Below are positions 34,753 through 43,625 of a stretch of DNA of 64,000 bases, in pieces (within the stretch, counting starts at the first letter, position 1; each line of letters opens with the position of its first letter). A model generated the notes under the pieces. The model had not been told where the DNA came from. It searched no databases and saw only the letters and a program-made list of their open reading frames with translations. The stretch is taken from contig PDOP01000034.1 in assembly GCA_002749205.1 (NCBI GenBank), positions 1-64,000 on the forward strand, read 5' to 3'. This DNA comes from Treponema sp. (GTDB lineage: Bacteria > Spirochaetota > Spirochaetia > Treponematales > Treponemataceae). The position numbers were made by a program, and so were the translations under genes.

Positions 34753-35772
34753 TCACATCATAGAAGAAGCTTTTTGTCTGCTCACCCAAATTAAAACAGG
34801 TACACCAATTAAGCTGATAATTACACCAATAGGGATTTCCGATGGTCTTAAGATAATGCGTGCAAAAAAATCACAAACAACCACTAAGACACTTCCCATA
34901 AGCATTGCTGTCGGAAGTATGTACCTGTAATCGGTGCCAACCATTCTTCTGACTAAATGCGGCACAATTAAACCAATATAAGCAACCGGTCCAATTAAAA
35001 TTACGCTTATAGAAGTAAGTACCAAAACTATAATTAAAACAATAAAACCTATTTGACTTACTTTCACACCTAAGCTAATTGCTACATCGTTGCCCAGGTT
35101 GAGTATAGTAAGCTGTTTACTGATTGCAATTGAAAAAAGCGAAAAAACAATAAAAACAGGAATTGCCAAAGCAAGAATACTCCAGTTTGCATTTGCTAAA
35201 CTACCGGCATTATAATAAGCCATTTTTTGAAAGAGTTTTCCTTTGATGATAAATATCATTGTCAAAGAAGAAAACAACATAGAAACGCTCATTCCTGCCA
35301 AAACCAATCGCTCTTTTTGAAAAGTACTTTTCCCCATAAAGCTGATTCCTATTACCAATACAGTACTTAAAAAAGAGCCTAAAGAAGTAAGTGCGAACAT
35401 CTGCAAACGACCAATAGCAGGCAAGAACATTGCAATAAGTACAATTGCAAATGAAGCACCGGAAGAAATTCCTAAAAGTCCTGCATCGGCAAGAGGATTA
35501 TTTGTAGAGCCTTGCATAATTGACCCTGTCAATGCCAAAGAAGCTCCGACTATTATTCCTGCAAAGTAACGAGCCAATCGACTGTCTCTGATGTAAATAC
35601 ATTCGGTTATCTGCGCATCATAGGCAAAAAGAGCCTTTATCACTAATTTAAAGCTAATTTCTTTTGCTCCAAAAGAAACATATACAAACGCAAAGCCAAA
35701 AAGCAATAAAATTCCTGTAAATAAAAATACTGCAAGACTTTTTGGCTTTGCAAGAAAATGAGTCTTAGACAT
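34753..35772 (-). CDS. Iron-chelate type ABC transporter permease (FecCD family)
   Basis: A 339-residue FecCD permease. RYFAGIIVGASLALTGSIMQGSTNNPLADAGLLGISSGA and IGLIVPHLVRRMVG motifs are spread as in FepD/BtuC. It follows the binding-protein gene by 9 bp and is likely the heterodimer partner of the second permease. Confidence 0.86.
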   Translation of the reverse strand: MSKTHFLAKPKSLAVFLFTGILLLFGFAFVYVSFGAKEISFKLVIKALFAYDAQITECIYIRDSRLARYFAGIIVGASLALTGSIMQGSTNNPLADAGLLGISSGASFAIVLIAMFLPAIGRLQMFALTSLGSFLSTVLVIGISFMGKSTFQKERLVLAGMSVSMLFSSLTMIFIIKGKLFQKMAYYNAGSLANANWSILALAIPVFIVFSLFSIAISKQLTILNLGNDVAISLGVKVSQIGFIVLIIVLVLTSISVILIGPVAYIGLIVPHLVRRMVGTDYRYILPTAMLMGSVLVVVCDFFARIILRPSEIPIGVIISLIGVPVLIWVSRQKASSMM

Positions 35773-35781
35773 CGTAAAAAT

Positions 35782-36966
35782 TTATTCTTTTAAAAGAGAG
35801 TCAACGATAATGTTTGCCTGTTCTTCTAAATATAGAGGGCTTTTATCTACAAGTAATACCATATCTACCGGAAATACTTTCTTATTTTTATAAGTTTTTG
35901 TATTTGAAAAAATAGGATCGCTGTGTAACTGTTCGGGATAAGCACCTGACATACCAAGCAAGAAAAAACAGTCACCAATATAGTCAACGGCTATTTCCAT
36001 AGGCCCCATAAAGGCGTGTTTTGGAGGCATTTCAGTTTCTTTGCCCATTCCATAATCAACAAGTAATTCTTTGCCAAACTTTTTCTGTGGTGTTAAACCC
36101 AATTTATCAAACATAATGACATTGATATAAAAATCAGTATAACCACTAATCATAAAACCGTTCATTTGAGGAATATATGAGCCTTGAGAAATTGTATTAT
36201 TTGCAATATCAAAACCACCGTCAATCAATCGTTGCTTAATTTTGGCAATTTTTTTCTCTTGCGAATCAATTTTTTGCTTGATTTCATTTTTATCAATATC
36301 GAAAATATTGCAAAAACCTTCCAGCCGTTTTAAACTGTCAGGCTCTTCAATATCATAAGGGGCAACAAGAGCAATGTCTTTAAGTTTTTCGATGTTTTCA
36401 ATAGCCATTCTTTTATTATAAATAATAAGGTCAGGATTATATTTTGCAATTTCTTCTACATCAAAAGGTTGTGTCTCTTTTAATTCCGAAATGCCTTTAA
36501 AAATTTCAGAAAATTTTCCTGCAGAATAAAAATTCATTCCGGCAACAGGTTTAATACCCAAAAATACCAAGTCCGAAGTTCCGGCTATTGTTACAACTCT
36601 TTTAGGTTTAATAGGGACTTCAATTTTATCTCCATTAACTGAAACAATCTCCTTGCTGTAAGGTAAGACCGTAAAAAAAATCTCTTTTTCAAGTACATTA
36701 TCACTGACTTCTTTTACGGTTAAAATTCCTTCACCGGCTTTTGCTCCGATAATTTTTAAGCCGTCAATTTTTAACAAATCCGCCGGTTCACAACTTAACT
36801 CAAATTTGGCATCGTCTAAACCTTTAACCGAATAAGTTAAAACCTTCTCTGATTTTTCAAGGATTTCAAATTCCTTGACATCTCCTGATATGCTCTTTTT
36901 AGCGCAACCAATAAAACACAGACTAACAAGAGCCGTGAAAAAGAAAATCTTATTTATTTTTCTCAT
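35782..36966 (-). CDS. Iron-chelate type ABC transporter binding lipoprotein with N-terminal Ig-like domain
   Basis: A 394-residue lipoprotein: signal with lipobox FIGC (Cys near residue 21), a beta-rich segment of about 80 residues (LSCEPADLLKIDGLKIIGAKAGEGILTVKE, reminiscent of bacterial Ig-like folds), then a periplasmic-binding domain of the FecB/BtuF type (KRVVTIAGTSDLVFLGIKPVAG ... EEIAKYNPDLIIY). The additional domain is unusual for this family. The ATG at 36966 has AAAGGA 7 nt upstream, so I prefer it to an ATG six codons earlier. A 16-bp palindrome at 36993-37008 lies in the promoter region. Confidence 0.8.
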   Translation of the reverse strand: MRKINKIFFFTALVSLCFIGCAKKSISGDVKEFEILEKSEKVLTYSVKGLDDAKFELSCEPADLLKIDGLKIIGAKAGEGILTVKEVSDNVLEKEIFFTVLPYSKEIVSVNGDKIEVPIKPKRVVTIAGTSDLVFLGIKPVAGMNFYSAGKFSEIFKGISELKETQPFDVEEIAKYNPDLIIYNKRMAIENIEKLKDIALVAPYDIEEPDSLKRLEGFCNIFDIDKNEIKQKIDSQEKKIAKIKQRLIDGGFDIANNTISQGSYIPQMNGFMISGYTDFYINVIMFDKLGLTPQKKFGKELLVDYGMGKETEMPPKHAFMGPMEIAVDYIGDCFFLLGMSGAYPEQLHSDPIFSNTKTYKNKKVFPVDMVLLVDKSPLYLEEQANIIVDSLLKE

Positions 36967-36992
36967 AAATACATCCTTTGTCATTTGAATTT

Positions 36993-37008
36993 GTTAAGTA
37001 TACTTAAC
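36993..37008. promoter_or_regulatory. 16-bp palindromic operator candidate of the iron-chelate transporter operon
   Basis: GTTAAGTATACTTAAC, a perfect palindrome just upstream of the binding-protein gene and overlapping a possible TATACT -10. Its form would suit a dimeric DtxR/TroR-type metal-dependent repressor; that assignment is inference. Confidence 0.55.
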
Positions 37009-37098
37009 ATTTGACCAAAGCAGTGTATTATTATTTAAAAAAAAAGTCAAGTCATTTACTTTAAATTTCAAATAAAGTAATCCGGTAAAAATGCAAAC

Positions 37099-37299
37099 TA
37101 TGAGAAAAAACAACATTCTTTTGAATGTTGTTTTTTCTCATATGCGCAAGGAATGCGTAGGATTGCAAGCGGTTTTATTAAAAAACCGTTTGCAAAATAA
37201 AACTTAAGGCGTTAATTATAAGCCGCAAGTTTTAGTCGGAGGCGACAGCCGTAGTCCGTAGCTCTCCGACCCGTAGCGACAGCGAAGGGATGCGCCCTT
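37099..37299. repeat. Diverged intergenic repeat with long hairpins
   Basis: A perfect 20-bp inverted repeat (37099-37118/37123-37142), a 14-bp one (37163-37176/37182-37195, one G-U), and the tail CTCCGACCCGTAGCGACAGC then GAAGGGATGCGCCC (37262-37297), which is nearly identical to the end of the 368-bp repeats. It occupies most of the 375-bp gap between the iron-chelate and YedE operons. Confidence 0.75.
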
Positions 37300-37359
37300 A
37301 AAAAAAATTTAATAAAAAATATTTAATTAAAACCATTCCCCTTATCGCTTGTCATTATT

Positions 37360-38616
37360 TTATTTTTTGAACATTTTCAAAGTTCTGTTTCCGATAAAGC
37401 CGCCTGCAACCAAGAATATGAAAAATAGCCAGCCGGAGAGGGAAAAGTTTGCAATTGGAGTGAAAAGTGCGCCGACATTACAACCGTTTGAAAATCTTGT
37501 TCCAAAGCCCATTGCAAAACCGCCGATTGCGAATATAAGAACATCGCGGAGTTTAATTTTTAGCTCGGAAGTAAAGGTTTTCGTAAAGGTTCCTGAAAGC
37601 AATAAGCAGATTGCTGTCCCGACTATTATGCCAATGTTCTGCGTGTAAATAGGATGTTTGAAAAACGGCATTGTAAAAGGGCCTGCGGGTTTTCCCGTAA
37701 ATCCGGTTAGAGTGTCAATGCTGACTCCGAAAGCACGCAAAATTCTACCAATCCAAAATCCGTAAGGTGTCGAAGCACCCCACCCCATTTTGGTTACGCC
37801 CATTAACAATGCAAACAGTACGGAAAGCACTATCGCACCGGTTGTAAGAGACCAAGGTTTTACGAAGAGCCTTGAGTATGTGTCTGCGCCTAACGGTGTG
37901 TAATTTGTAACATCAACTTCTTTTTGAGTCGCTTGATTTGCTTCCGCTTCCACTTCAGTGAATGTGTTTGCTTTTCTTCGTTTTTTTTCATACATGTATG
38001 CAAGCATTATGACTATACCGGCAAACAAGGCTGTTACCAGTATAGCGCAAATATAAGCCATAGTCGAGCTTCCGAATTTGGAAAACCAATCAGGAATGAA
38101 TACACCGTTCCAATCGCCTGTTTTAAATAAAGATTTTTTTATCCAAGACTGCGATGACTGAATCGGAAAGCCGACAAAAATACCGATACCGAAAAAGATG
38201 AGTGTAATCAATCCGCGTGGTAATCCTGTTACAACATCGGTTAAAGTTCCTGTTGCACAACATGAAGAGTAACTCATACCAAAGCCGAACAAAAGTCCGC
38301 CCACAGCAACACCGATGTTAATAGGTCTTATCCATAGCTTGTAGGACTTAACATCACCGAACATCAAGAATGCTGTTGTAAGAATGGCTGATACCAAGAA
38401 CATCAACATCAATGCACGCATAAGTTTTGTAGATCCGTTTCTGTAAGCGCGATTAACACTGCCTGCAAAACCAAAAAACGATCTTGTAAGTGCATAGCCT
38501 AAGGCAATACCAATTACCCATCGAAAAAATAACATGTCTGAATTTAATAAAACAGACCCAAGAACAATACATAAAATGAGTACAATGAAACCAATAATGT
38601 TTTCAATTTTATTCAT
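37360..38616 (-). CDS. YeeE/YedE-family membrane transporter (sulfur or selenium compounds)
   Basis: A 418-residue membrane protein with two YeeE/YedE repeats. The family's cysteine-glycine motifs appear in both halves: FGMSYSSCCATGTLTDVVTG and FGTRFSNGCNVGALFTPIAN. YeeE imports thiosulfate, and YedE relatives are associated with selenium use. Given the selenoprotein SelD in this window and the rhodanese enzyme in the same operon, a selenium- or sulfur-compound transporter is likely. The ATG at 38616 has AGGAGG upstream; a longer frame to 38670 does not. Confidence 0.78.
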   Translation of the reverse strand: MNKIENIIGFIVLILCIVLGSVLLNSDMLFFRWVIGIALGYALTRSFFGFAGSVNRAYRNGSTKLMRALMLMFLVSAILTTAFLMFGDVKSYKLWIRPINIGVAVGGLLFGFGMSYSSCCATGTLTDVVTGLPRGLITLIFFGIGIFVGFPIQSSQSWIKKSLFKTGDWNGVFIPDWFSKFGSSTMAYICAILVTALFAGIVIMLAYMYEKKRRKANTFTEVEAEANQATQKEVDVTNYTPLGADTYSRLFVKPWSLTTGAIVLSVLFALLMGVTKMGWGASTPYGFWIGRILRAFGVSIDTLTGFTGKPAGPFTMPFFKHPIYTQNIGIIVGTAICLLLSGTFTKTFTSELKIKLRDVLIFAIGGFAMGFGTRFSNGCNVGALFTPIANFSLSGWLFFIFLVAGGFIGNRTLKMFKK

Positions 38617-38626
38617 ACCCAACCTC

Positions 38627-39979
38627 CTATAAAATGTTTTTTTTCCTAGTTGTAAAAACATAAAAAACAAACCCCAACAATGACCATGCTATTAAAAACA
38701 GCATTGATGAAATACTTAATTGTGCCGGTGACCCCGGTATCAAAAGTAATCCGATAAAAGTTAATCCTATAATAAGACTTACAAAGCAAAGGAACTTATC
38801 AGTTTTTTTATCGGCTTTTTTTATTCCTATAAATCCGACATAAGAATAAGCAATCGCTGCAAGTACCGATGCCATGTCTACAATTAAAATTATTACATTT
38901 CGCCCGATCCAAGGTCCGATTAAACTTACTGCACAAATAAAGAAAAGCGCATTTATATAAACGCCTTTTTTATTGCAGGCAGAAAACATTTGAGGACAAA
39001 GATTTTTATGTGAAACAGCTCCAAGTAATTTTGTACTGCTCAACATAAAACCGTTTATTCCGCCGGTAACAGCCGCAAGAAGGGCAACCAATAAAAAGAT
39101 AAATCCGAGCTTTCCTGTTTTTGCTATTACAGACGAGCCTACCGCCCATTCAACACTTTTCAAGTCCGAAGGCGAATAACTCAATGCCGCAATAATGTTC
39201 AAAAGGTTGTATATCATTATGCCGGCAACTATTGAAAGAACCGTAATCAAGTGAGCCTTTGACGGTTTGAATTCCAAATTCTCCGACACTTGAGGAACAA
39301 CATCAAATCCTACAAATAAAAACGGAATAATAGCTATAACGGGTGCTATTTTTGAAAAAGAAAACTCCGATATGTTCAGATAATTTTTCTTAAAATAAGC
39401 TAAATCACTTTTTGCGAGTATTACAAAAAACAATGCAGTAACTATAATAACAAGAGACATAATCATTATGTTTTGCACCATTGAGCTTAAAGAAATACCT
39501 CGTGCATTTATCCATGTAAAAATAATTATTGGTATGGAAGCAATGACAACATCGGTAAAAAACACTTGGTATCCTCCAATACTGTACAGATAACCCCAAA
39601 GCAAAGCGTTACCGAAAATTTTTCGACTTATTACAACATAAGCTGTAGCATTCAGCGGAATCATACTTAAATAGCAAAGAATTAACGACCACCCTACTAT
39701 AAACCCCTGAACTCTGCCCAAATTATCAAGTGTGTATGAAAACTCCCCGCCTTCGCCCACATTTTTGCCAAGCATTACCTTATACGCCCTTTGTATCACG
39801 ATAACAAAAACACCGCCAATACCCAAACCTATAGCCGTATTTAAAACACCGGAATTCGGCAAAAAAGACTTTCCGGGCAGAACAAACGAGCCCCACCCGA
39901 TTATTGAGCCTATAACAAGATTGAGTATATCAAACTTGGATAAAACTTTTTGTCTCTTTTCATTTTCTGCAATTTTCAT
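38627..39979 (-). CDS. APC-superfamily amino acid permease
   Basis: A 450-residue transporter with about 12 helices. The first helix region IGSIIGWGSFVLPGKSF is the APC consensus substrate-binding helix, and FVGFDVVPQVSENL matches helix 6 (the family's FxGFE motif, here with Asp). The specific amino acid cannot be predicted. It follows the CoA-disulfide reductase gene by 6 bp and precedes yedE by 10 bp; context hints at a sulfur- or selenium-containing amino acid. Confidence 0.8.
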   Translation of the reverse strand: MKIAENEKRQKVLSKFDILNLVIGSIIGWGSFVLPGKSFLPNSGVLNTAIGLGIGGVFVIVIQRAYKVMLGKNVGEGGEFSYTLDNLGRVQGFIVGWSLILCYLSMIPLNATAYVVISRKIFGNALLWGYLYSIGGYQVFFTDVVIASIPIIIFTWINARGISLSSMVQNIMIMSLVIIVTALFFVILAKSDLAYFKKNYLNISEFSFSKIAPVIAIIPFLFVGFDVVPQVSENLEFKPSKAHLITVLSIVAGIMIYNLLNIIAALSYSPSDLKSVEWAVGSSVIAKTGKLGFIFLLVALLAAVTGGINGFMLSSTKLLGAVSHKNLCPQMFSACNKKGVYINALFFICAVSLIGPWIGRNVIILIVDMASVLAAIAYSYVGFIGIKKADKKTDKFLCFVSLIIGLTFIGLLLIPGSPAQLSISSMLFLIAWSLLGFVFYVFTTRKKNIL

Positions 39980-39985
39980 AAGAGC

Positions 39986-41683
39986 TTACTTAAAATTATA
40001 ATCAGTAACAATCGGCTTCCTTCCCAGTGTTACATCATTAAAATACTCATATACACTTATACCCAAAAACGAGCCCATTATGTTTATCACATTTTTATAA
40101 CCGCTTCCCTGCAAAGCACAAACGGCATTGTAACTTCGTTGAGCAGACCTGCAATGTAAATAAACAGGTTTGTCTTTTGGAATTTCCTGCATTCTTTCCC
40201 GCAACTGACTTAAAGGTATATTCACCGAATTGATGAGATGACCTTCTGCAAACTCGTCCGGCTCTCTTACATCAACAATCATGGCGTTACTTTCAACAAG
40301 AGACCGAACTTCCGTAACAGGAACCTGCTTAAACTTTCCGTTAAGTATATTAAGTCCGACAAGGGCTGCATGATTTACAACATCTTTTGCAGTTCCGAAC
40401 ATCGGCGAATAACAAAGCTCAAGCTCCTTTAAATCTTCCAAAGTTCCGTTTAACATAATACAGGTCGCAATTACATCAATGCGTTTATCCACATTGCCTT
40501 TGCCGACAGCTTGAGCACCTAAAATTTTTCCTGAAGGCACTTCAAAAATCAGCTTAAAAAACAAAGGATTTGCTTCCGGCATCAAACCGACTTTATCGCC
40601 GGGGATAACATACACAAAATTATAATTCAAACCGTGCTTTTGACATTCCTTTTCGTTTAAGCCCGTACATGCCGCATTATAATCAAAACACTGCACAACC
40701 GATGAGCCGATAACACCTGTATTCCTGTGATGAATTCCGTAAATAGAATCTGCGGCGGCTCTTGCCTGTCTTTGTGCGGGGCCTGCCAAAGTAAGTCTTG
40801 TTTTTTTATTTGTTATAAAATGCGAAACTTCTATTGCATCGCCAACAGCGTATATATTATCAACACTTGTTCTGTAATCATGGTCTACAAGAATAGCACC
40901 TGTTTCGCCCAATTCAATACCGGCATCTTTTGCCAATGCAACTTCAGGACGGACACCCAAAGAAAGCACAACAACACCGGCAGGTACCTTTTTACCACTC
41001 TGCAATATTACGCAATCATCTTCAATTGAGTTAATACCGTCATCAAGAATTAAATTAACACCCTTATCGTGAATTTCCTTGTGCAACACCTGTGCCATAT
41101 CGTAATCCAGCGGCGCTAGAACCTGATTTAGCTTTTCGATTAACGCAACATTCTTTTTTGCAAGCAATAAGTTTTCTGCAACTTCCAAACCAATAAAGCC
41201 CGCACCGACAACCGCAATATCCTGCACATTATTTTTTTGAATATAACTGTCAAGTTTTTGTATATCGCCAACATTCCTTACAGTAAAAACACTTGGTTTA
41301 TCCACTCCGGGAATTGCTCTCGGAGCGAGCGGAGAAGCTCCGGGCGAAAGAATCAATGTATCGTATTTTTCCTCAAACTCCTTGCCGGACTGAAGATTTT
41401 TAACCGCAACAGTCTTTTTATCGGGATTTATCTTTAGAACTTCATGTAATGTCTTAACCGTAATATTATATTGACTTTTAAAAATATCGGGATTCATCAA
41501 AACAAGCTCTTCGCTCTCGGGTACAATCCTGCTTAAAAAAAACGGAAGCGAGCAGTTTGAAAAAGATACATTTTCACCGCGCTCAAATATTACAATTTCC
41601 GCACTCTCATCTAACCTTCGCAATCTAGCCGCAACTGAAGCTCCGCCTGCAACTCCGCCAACAACAACAAATTTTTTACCCAT
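39986..41683 (-). CDS. CoA-disulfide reductase with C-terminal rhodanese domain
   Basis: A 565-residue flavoprotein. FAD motif VVGGVAGGASVAARLRRL, redox cysteine in SFSNCSLPFF (Cys44), NAD(P)H motif VVGAGFIGLEVAENL, FAD-phosphate motif TSVDNIYAVGDAIE, then a rhodanese domain (from about residue 460) with active-site loop YLHCRSAQRS. This is the CDR-RHD layout, which reduces CoA disulfides, persulfides or polysulfides. Start preceded by GGAGGT. It is the first gene of a three-gene operon with a permease and a YedE-type transporter, suggesting sulfur/selenium handling. Confidence 0.87.
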   Translation of the reverse strand: MGKKFVVVGGVAGGASVAARLRRLDESAEIVIFERGENVSFSNCSLPFFLSRIVPESEELVLMNPDIFKSQYNITVKTLHEVLKINPDKKTVAVKNLQSGKEFEEKYDTLILSPGASPLAPRAIPGVDKPSVFTVRNVGDIQKLDSYIQKNNVQDIAVVGAGFIGLEVAENLLLAKKNVALIEKLNQVLAPLDYDMAQVLHKEIHDKGVNLILDDGINSIEDDCVILQSGKKVPAGVVVLSLGVRPEVALAKDAGIELGETGAILVDHDYRTSVDNIYAVGDAIEVSHFITNKKTRLTLAGPAQRQARAAADSIYGIHHRNTGVIGSSVVQCFDYNAACTGLNEKECQKHGLNYNFVYVIPGDKVGLMPEANPLFFKLIFEVPSGKILGAQAVGKGNVDKRIDVIATCIMLNGTLEDLKELELCYSPMFGTAKDVVNHAALVGLNILNGKFKQVPVTEVRSLVESNAMIVDVREPDEFAEGHLINSVNIPLSQLRERMQEIPKDKPVYLHCRSAQRSYNAVCALQGSGYKNVINIMGSFLGISVYEYFNDVTLGRKPIVTDYNFK

Positions 41684-41766
41684 CTGTACCTCCTAATTAA
41701 CTATCATTCTTAATTATACCCCATTTTTTCAAGTAAGTCAAGAAAATAAATAAAAAAATAGTTAAT

Positions 41767-41924
41767 AAAAATACTTCAATTCAAATAATTCAAGTATTTT
41801 TATTGCAACCCGCTCGCTTGCATAACCTTTTGCCCTTTACTGACAATTAAAATCGCCGTTTCTCCCTCCACTCGAAAGGCTTTTTTTCTTATATTAAACG
41901 GGCAAAAGGGTAGACTAAGCTCGC
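41767..41924 (-). repeat. Dispersed hairpin element, copy E5
   Basis: Stem 41827-41835/41900-41908 (CTTTTGCCC/GGGCAAAAG), conserved flanks as in E3 and E4, and a terminal hairpin with 10-bp arms (41767-41776/41792-41801). The terminal hairpin differs completely in sequence from that of E4 although the rest is almost identical. Confidence 0.8.
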
Positions 41925-42171
41925 AAAAAGCAGATTAACGCTTTAGCATTACACGCCGGTTTTCTGTAATACTTCCCGTATATAACAGCCGATTTTTTTC
42001 TTCTATGTAATTCTAAAAAAATAACACCGCAAGTTTTGTACAAAGTTGTAATATACTTGCAATTTAACACCGCAAGTTTTGCCAAAGGCAAAACTTGACA
42101 GAGAAAAAACAACGAATGTTGTTTTTTCTCATAAGTTCTCCGACCCGAAGCGACAGCGAAGGGATGCGCCC
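41804..42171. repeat. 368-bp intergenic repeat, copy 2
   Basis: Almost identical to 32591-32958, including hairpins at 42073-42083/42087-42097 and 42101-42113/42118-42130 and the CTCCGACCCGAAGCGACAGC tail. It fills the divergent gap between the CoA-disulfide reductase and rseP; no credible gene in it. Confidence 0.88.
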
Positions 42172-42199
42172 AAATTCCAATCGTTAATTTATTAATTTG

Positions 42200-42228
42200 T
42201 AGACAAAACTCAAAAAAAGTGATAAACT
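42200..42228 (+). promoter_or_regulatory. Candidate rseP promoter
   Basis: TAGACA (42200-42205), 17-bp spacer, TAAACT (42223-42228), 23 bp before the start codon. Confidence 0.45.
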
Positions 42229-42251
42229 TGCGAAATTATTTTGGAGAAACA

Positions 42252-43607
42252 ATGATAAATATTTTAATAGGAATCTTGGTTTTAAGCTTTGTTGTTTTTA
42301 TTCATGAGCTTGGACATTATATAGCGGCAAGAGCTTGCGGTGTTGAAGTAATCGCGTTTTCCATCGGCATCGGGCCGGTATTATTAAAGAAAAAAATAGG
42401 TATGACAGAATACCGAATTTCGTTACTTCCCTTGGGCGGATACTGTAGTATGAAAGGCGAAAAAGCGTTTGTACAGGCAGTTGAAGAGAACCTGTCTGAA
42501 ATACCGAAAGAAGAAGGTGCCTTTTACAGTGTCAGTAAATTAAGGCGAATTATTATTGCGTTTGCAGGGCCTTTTGCGAATTATATTTTGGCAATAGTAT
42601 GCTTTGCAATTGTAAGTGCAATTGGTTTAACATATTACACTGTGTCGAACAAAATTGCGCCCGTATATTATTATTCTGCAAACGATAATTCCCCGTCAAA
42701 AAAAGCCGACCTCCGTATGGGCGACAGGATAATACAAATCAACGATGAGAAGACAGAATACTTTGACGATATTTTAAAAATTATTTCGGTCAATCCAAAT
42801 AAGGAGCTGACTTTCCTTGTTGAGCGAAACGGTAAAATCATTACAAAAAAAATCACACCTGAGCTTAACAAAAAAACAGGTGCAGGCTTTGTCGGCTTTT
42901 ACGCCTATGTTCCACTGAAGGTAGGTAAGGTGCAAGAAAATTCCAAAGCAAGAAAAGCCGGATTTAAAGAAGGCGATATAATTACTGCAATAAACGATAC
43001 CGAAATATATAATGACAGAGATTTACAGTTCTACTTGGATAATAATTCTGATGTAACTAAAATAGTATTTACTGTTTTAAGGAATGAGGGAGAATTAAAA
43101 ATACCCATTAAGATTTCCGAAAATACAGAGGGCATCGGAGATCTCGGGCTTTTCCTAGAAAGCATTAAGGTAACAGTTGAAGGAACCAATTTTTTAAAAA
43201 GTATTCAAAACGGGTTTACGGAAACAAATAAGACATTTGTAATTGTTTTGCGTGGATTAGGGTTACTATTCAAAGGTTTGGACTTTAAATCTGCTGTATC
43301 AGGGCCTATTAGTATTAGCAGTATGCTTGGTGAAACAGCGAGGGTCGGATTTAAAGAAAGTTTTCTAAAGGGCTTATCAAATGTTGCAAATTTTGTCAGT
43401 ATCATTTGTATTTCCCTTTTTATTATGAACTTATTGCCAATTCCTGTTTTGGACGGAGGTATTATTTTTGTTACGCTAATCGAAATTATTGCAAGAAAAC
43501 AAATTCCGCCAAAAATTCTACATTATGTTCAATTGGCCGGTTTTTTTATACTGTTAGTTATTTTTGTTTTTGTGCTTTGGGCAGATATAGGACATTTAAT
43601 CAATTAA
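42252..43607 (+). CDS. rseP: RIP zinc metalloprotease RseP (site-2 protease)
   Basis: A 451-residue intramembrane protease. The zinc-binding HExxH is in FVVFIHELGHYIAA at the N-terminus, and the third ligand is in NLLPIPVLDGG near the C-terminus. Two PDZ domains lie between, with cores at KKADLRMGDRIIQIN and RKAGFKEGDIITAIN. It cuts anti-sigma factors or signal peptide remnants within the membrane. I use the ATG at 42252 (GGAG site, first helix directly after). The CpXC-like gene follows after 18 bp. Confidence 0.9.
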   Translation: MINILIGILVLSFVVFIHELGHYIAARACGVEVIAFSIGIGPVLLKKKIGMTEYRISLLPLGGYCSMKGEKAFVQAVEENLSEIPKEEGAFYSVSKLRRIIIAFAGPFANYILAIVCFAIVSAIGLTYYTVSNKIAPVYYYSANDNSPSKKADLRMGDRIIQINDEKTEYFDDILKIISVNPNKELTFLVERNGKIITKKITPELNKKTGAGFVGFYAYVPLKVGKVQENSKARKAGFKEGDIITAINDTEIYNDRDLQFYLDNNSDVTKIVFTVLRNEGELKIPIKISENTEGIGDLGLFLESIKVTVEGTNFLKSIQNGFTETNKTFVIVLRGLGLLFKGLDFKSAVSGPISISSMLGETARVGFKESFLKGLSNVANFVSIICISLFIMNLLPIPVLDGGIIFVTLIEIIARKQIPPKILHYVQLAGFFILLVIFVFVLWADIGHLIN

Positions 43608-43625
43608 ATCAGGAGACGGTAATTT

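Noticed and set aside
41915..42112. A 65-codon open frame inside the 368-bp repeat, and similar short frames in other intergenic repeats
   Set aside because: No ribosome-binding site, not preserved intact in the sister copy at 32.6 kb, and composition follows the repeat's hairpins.
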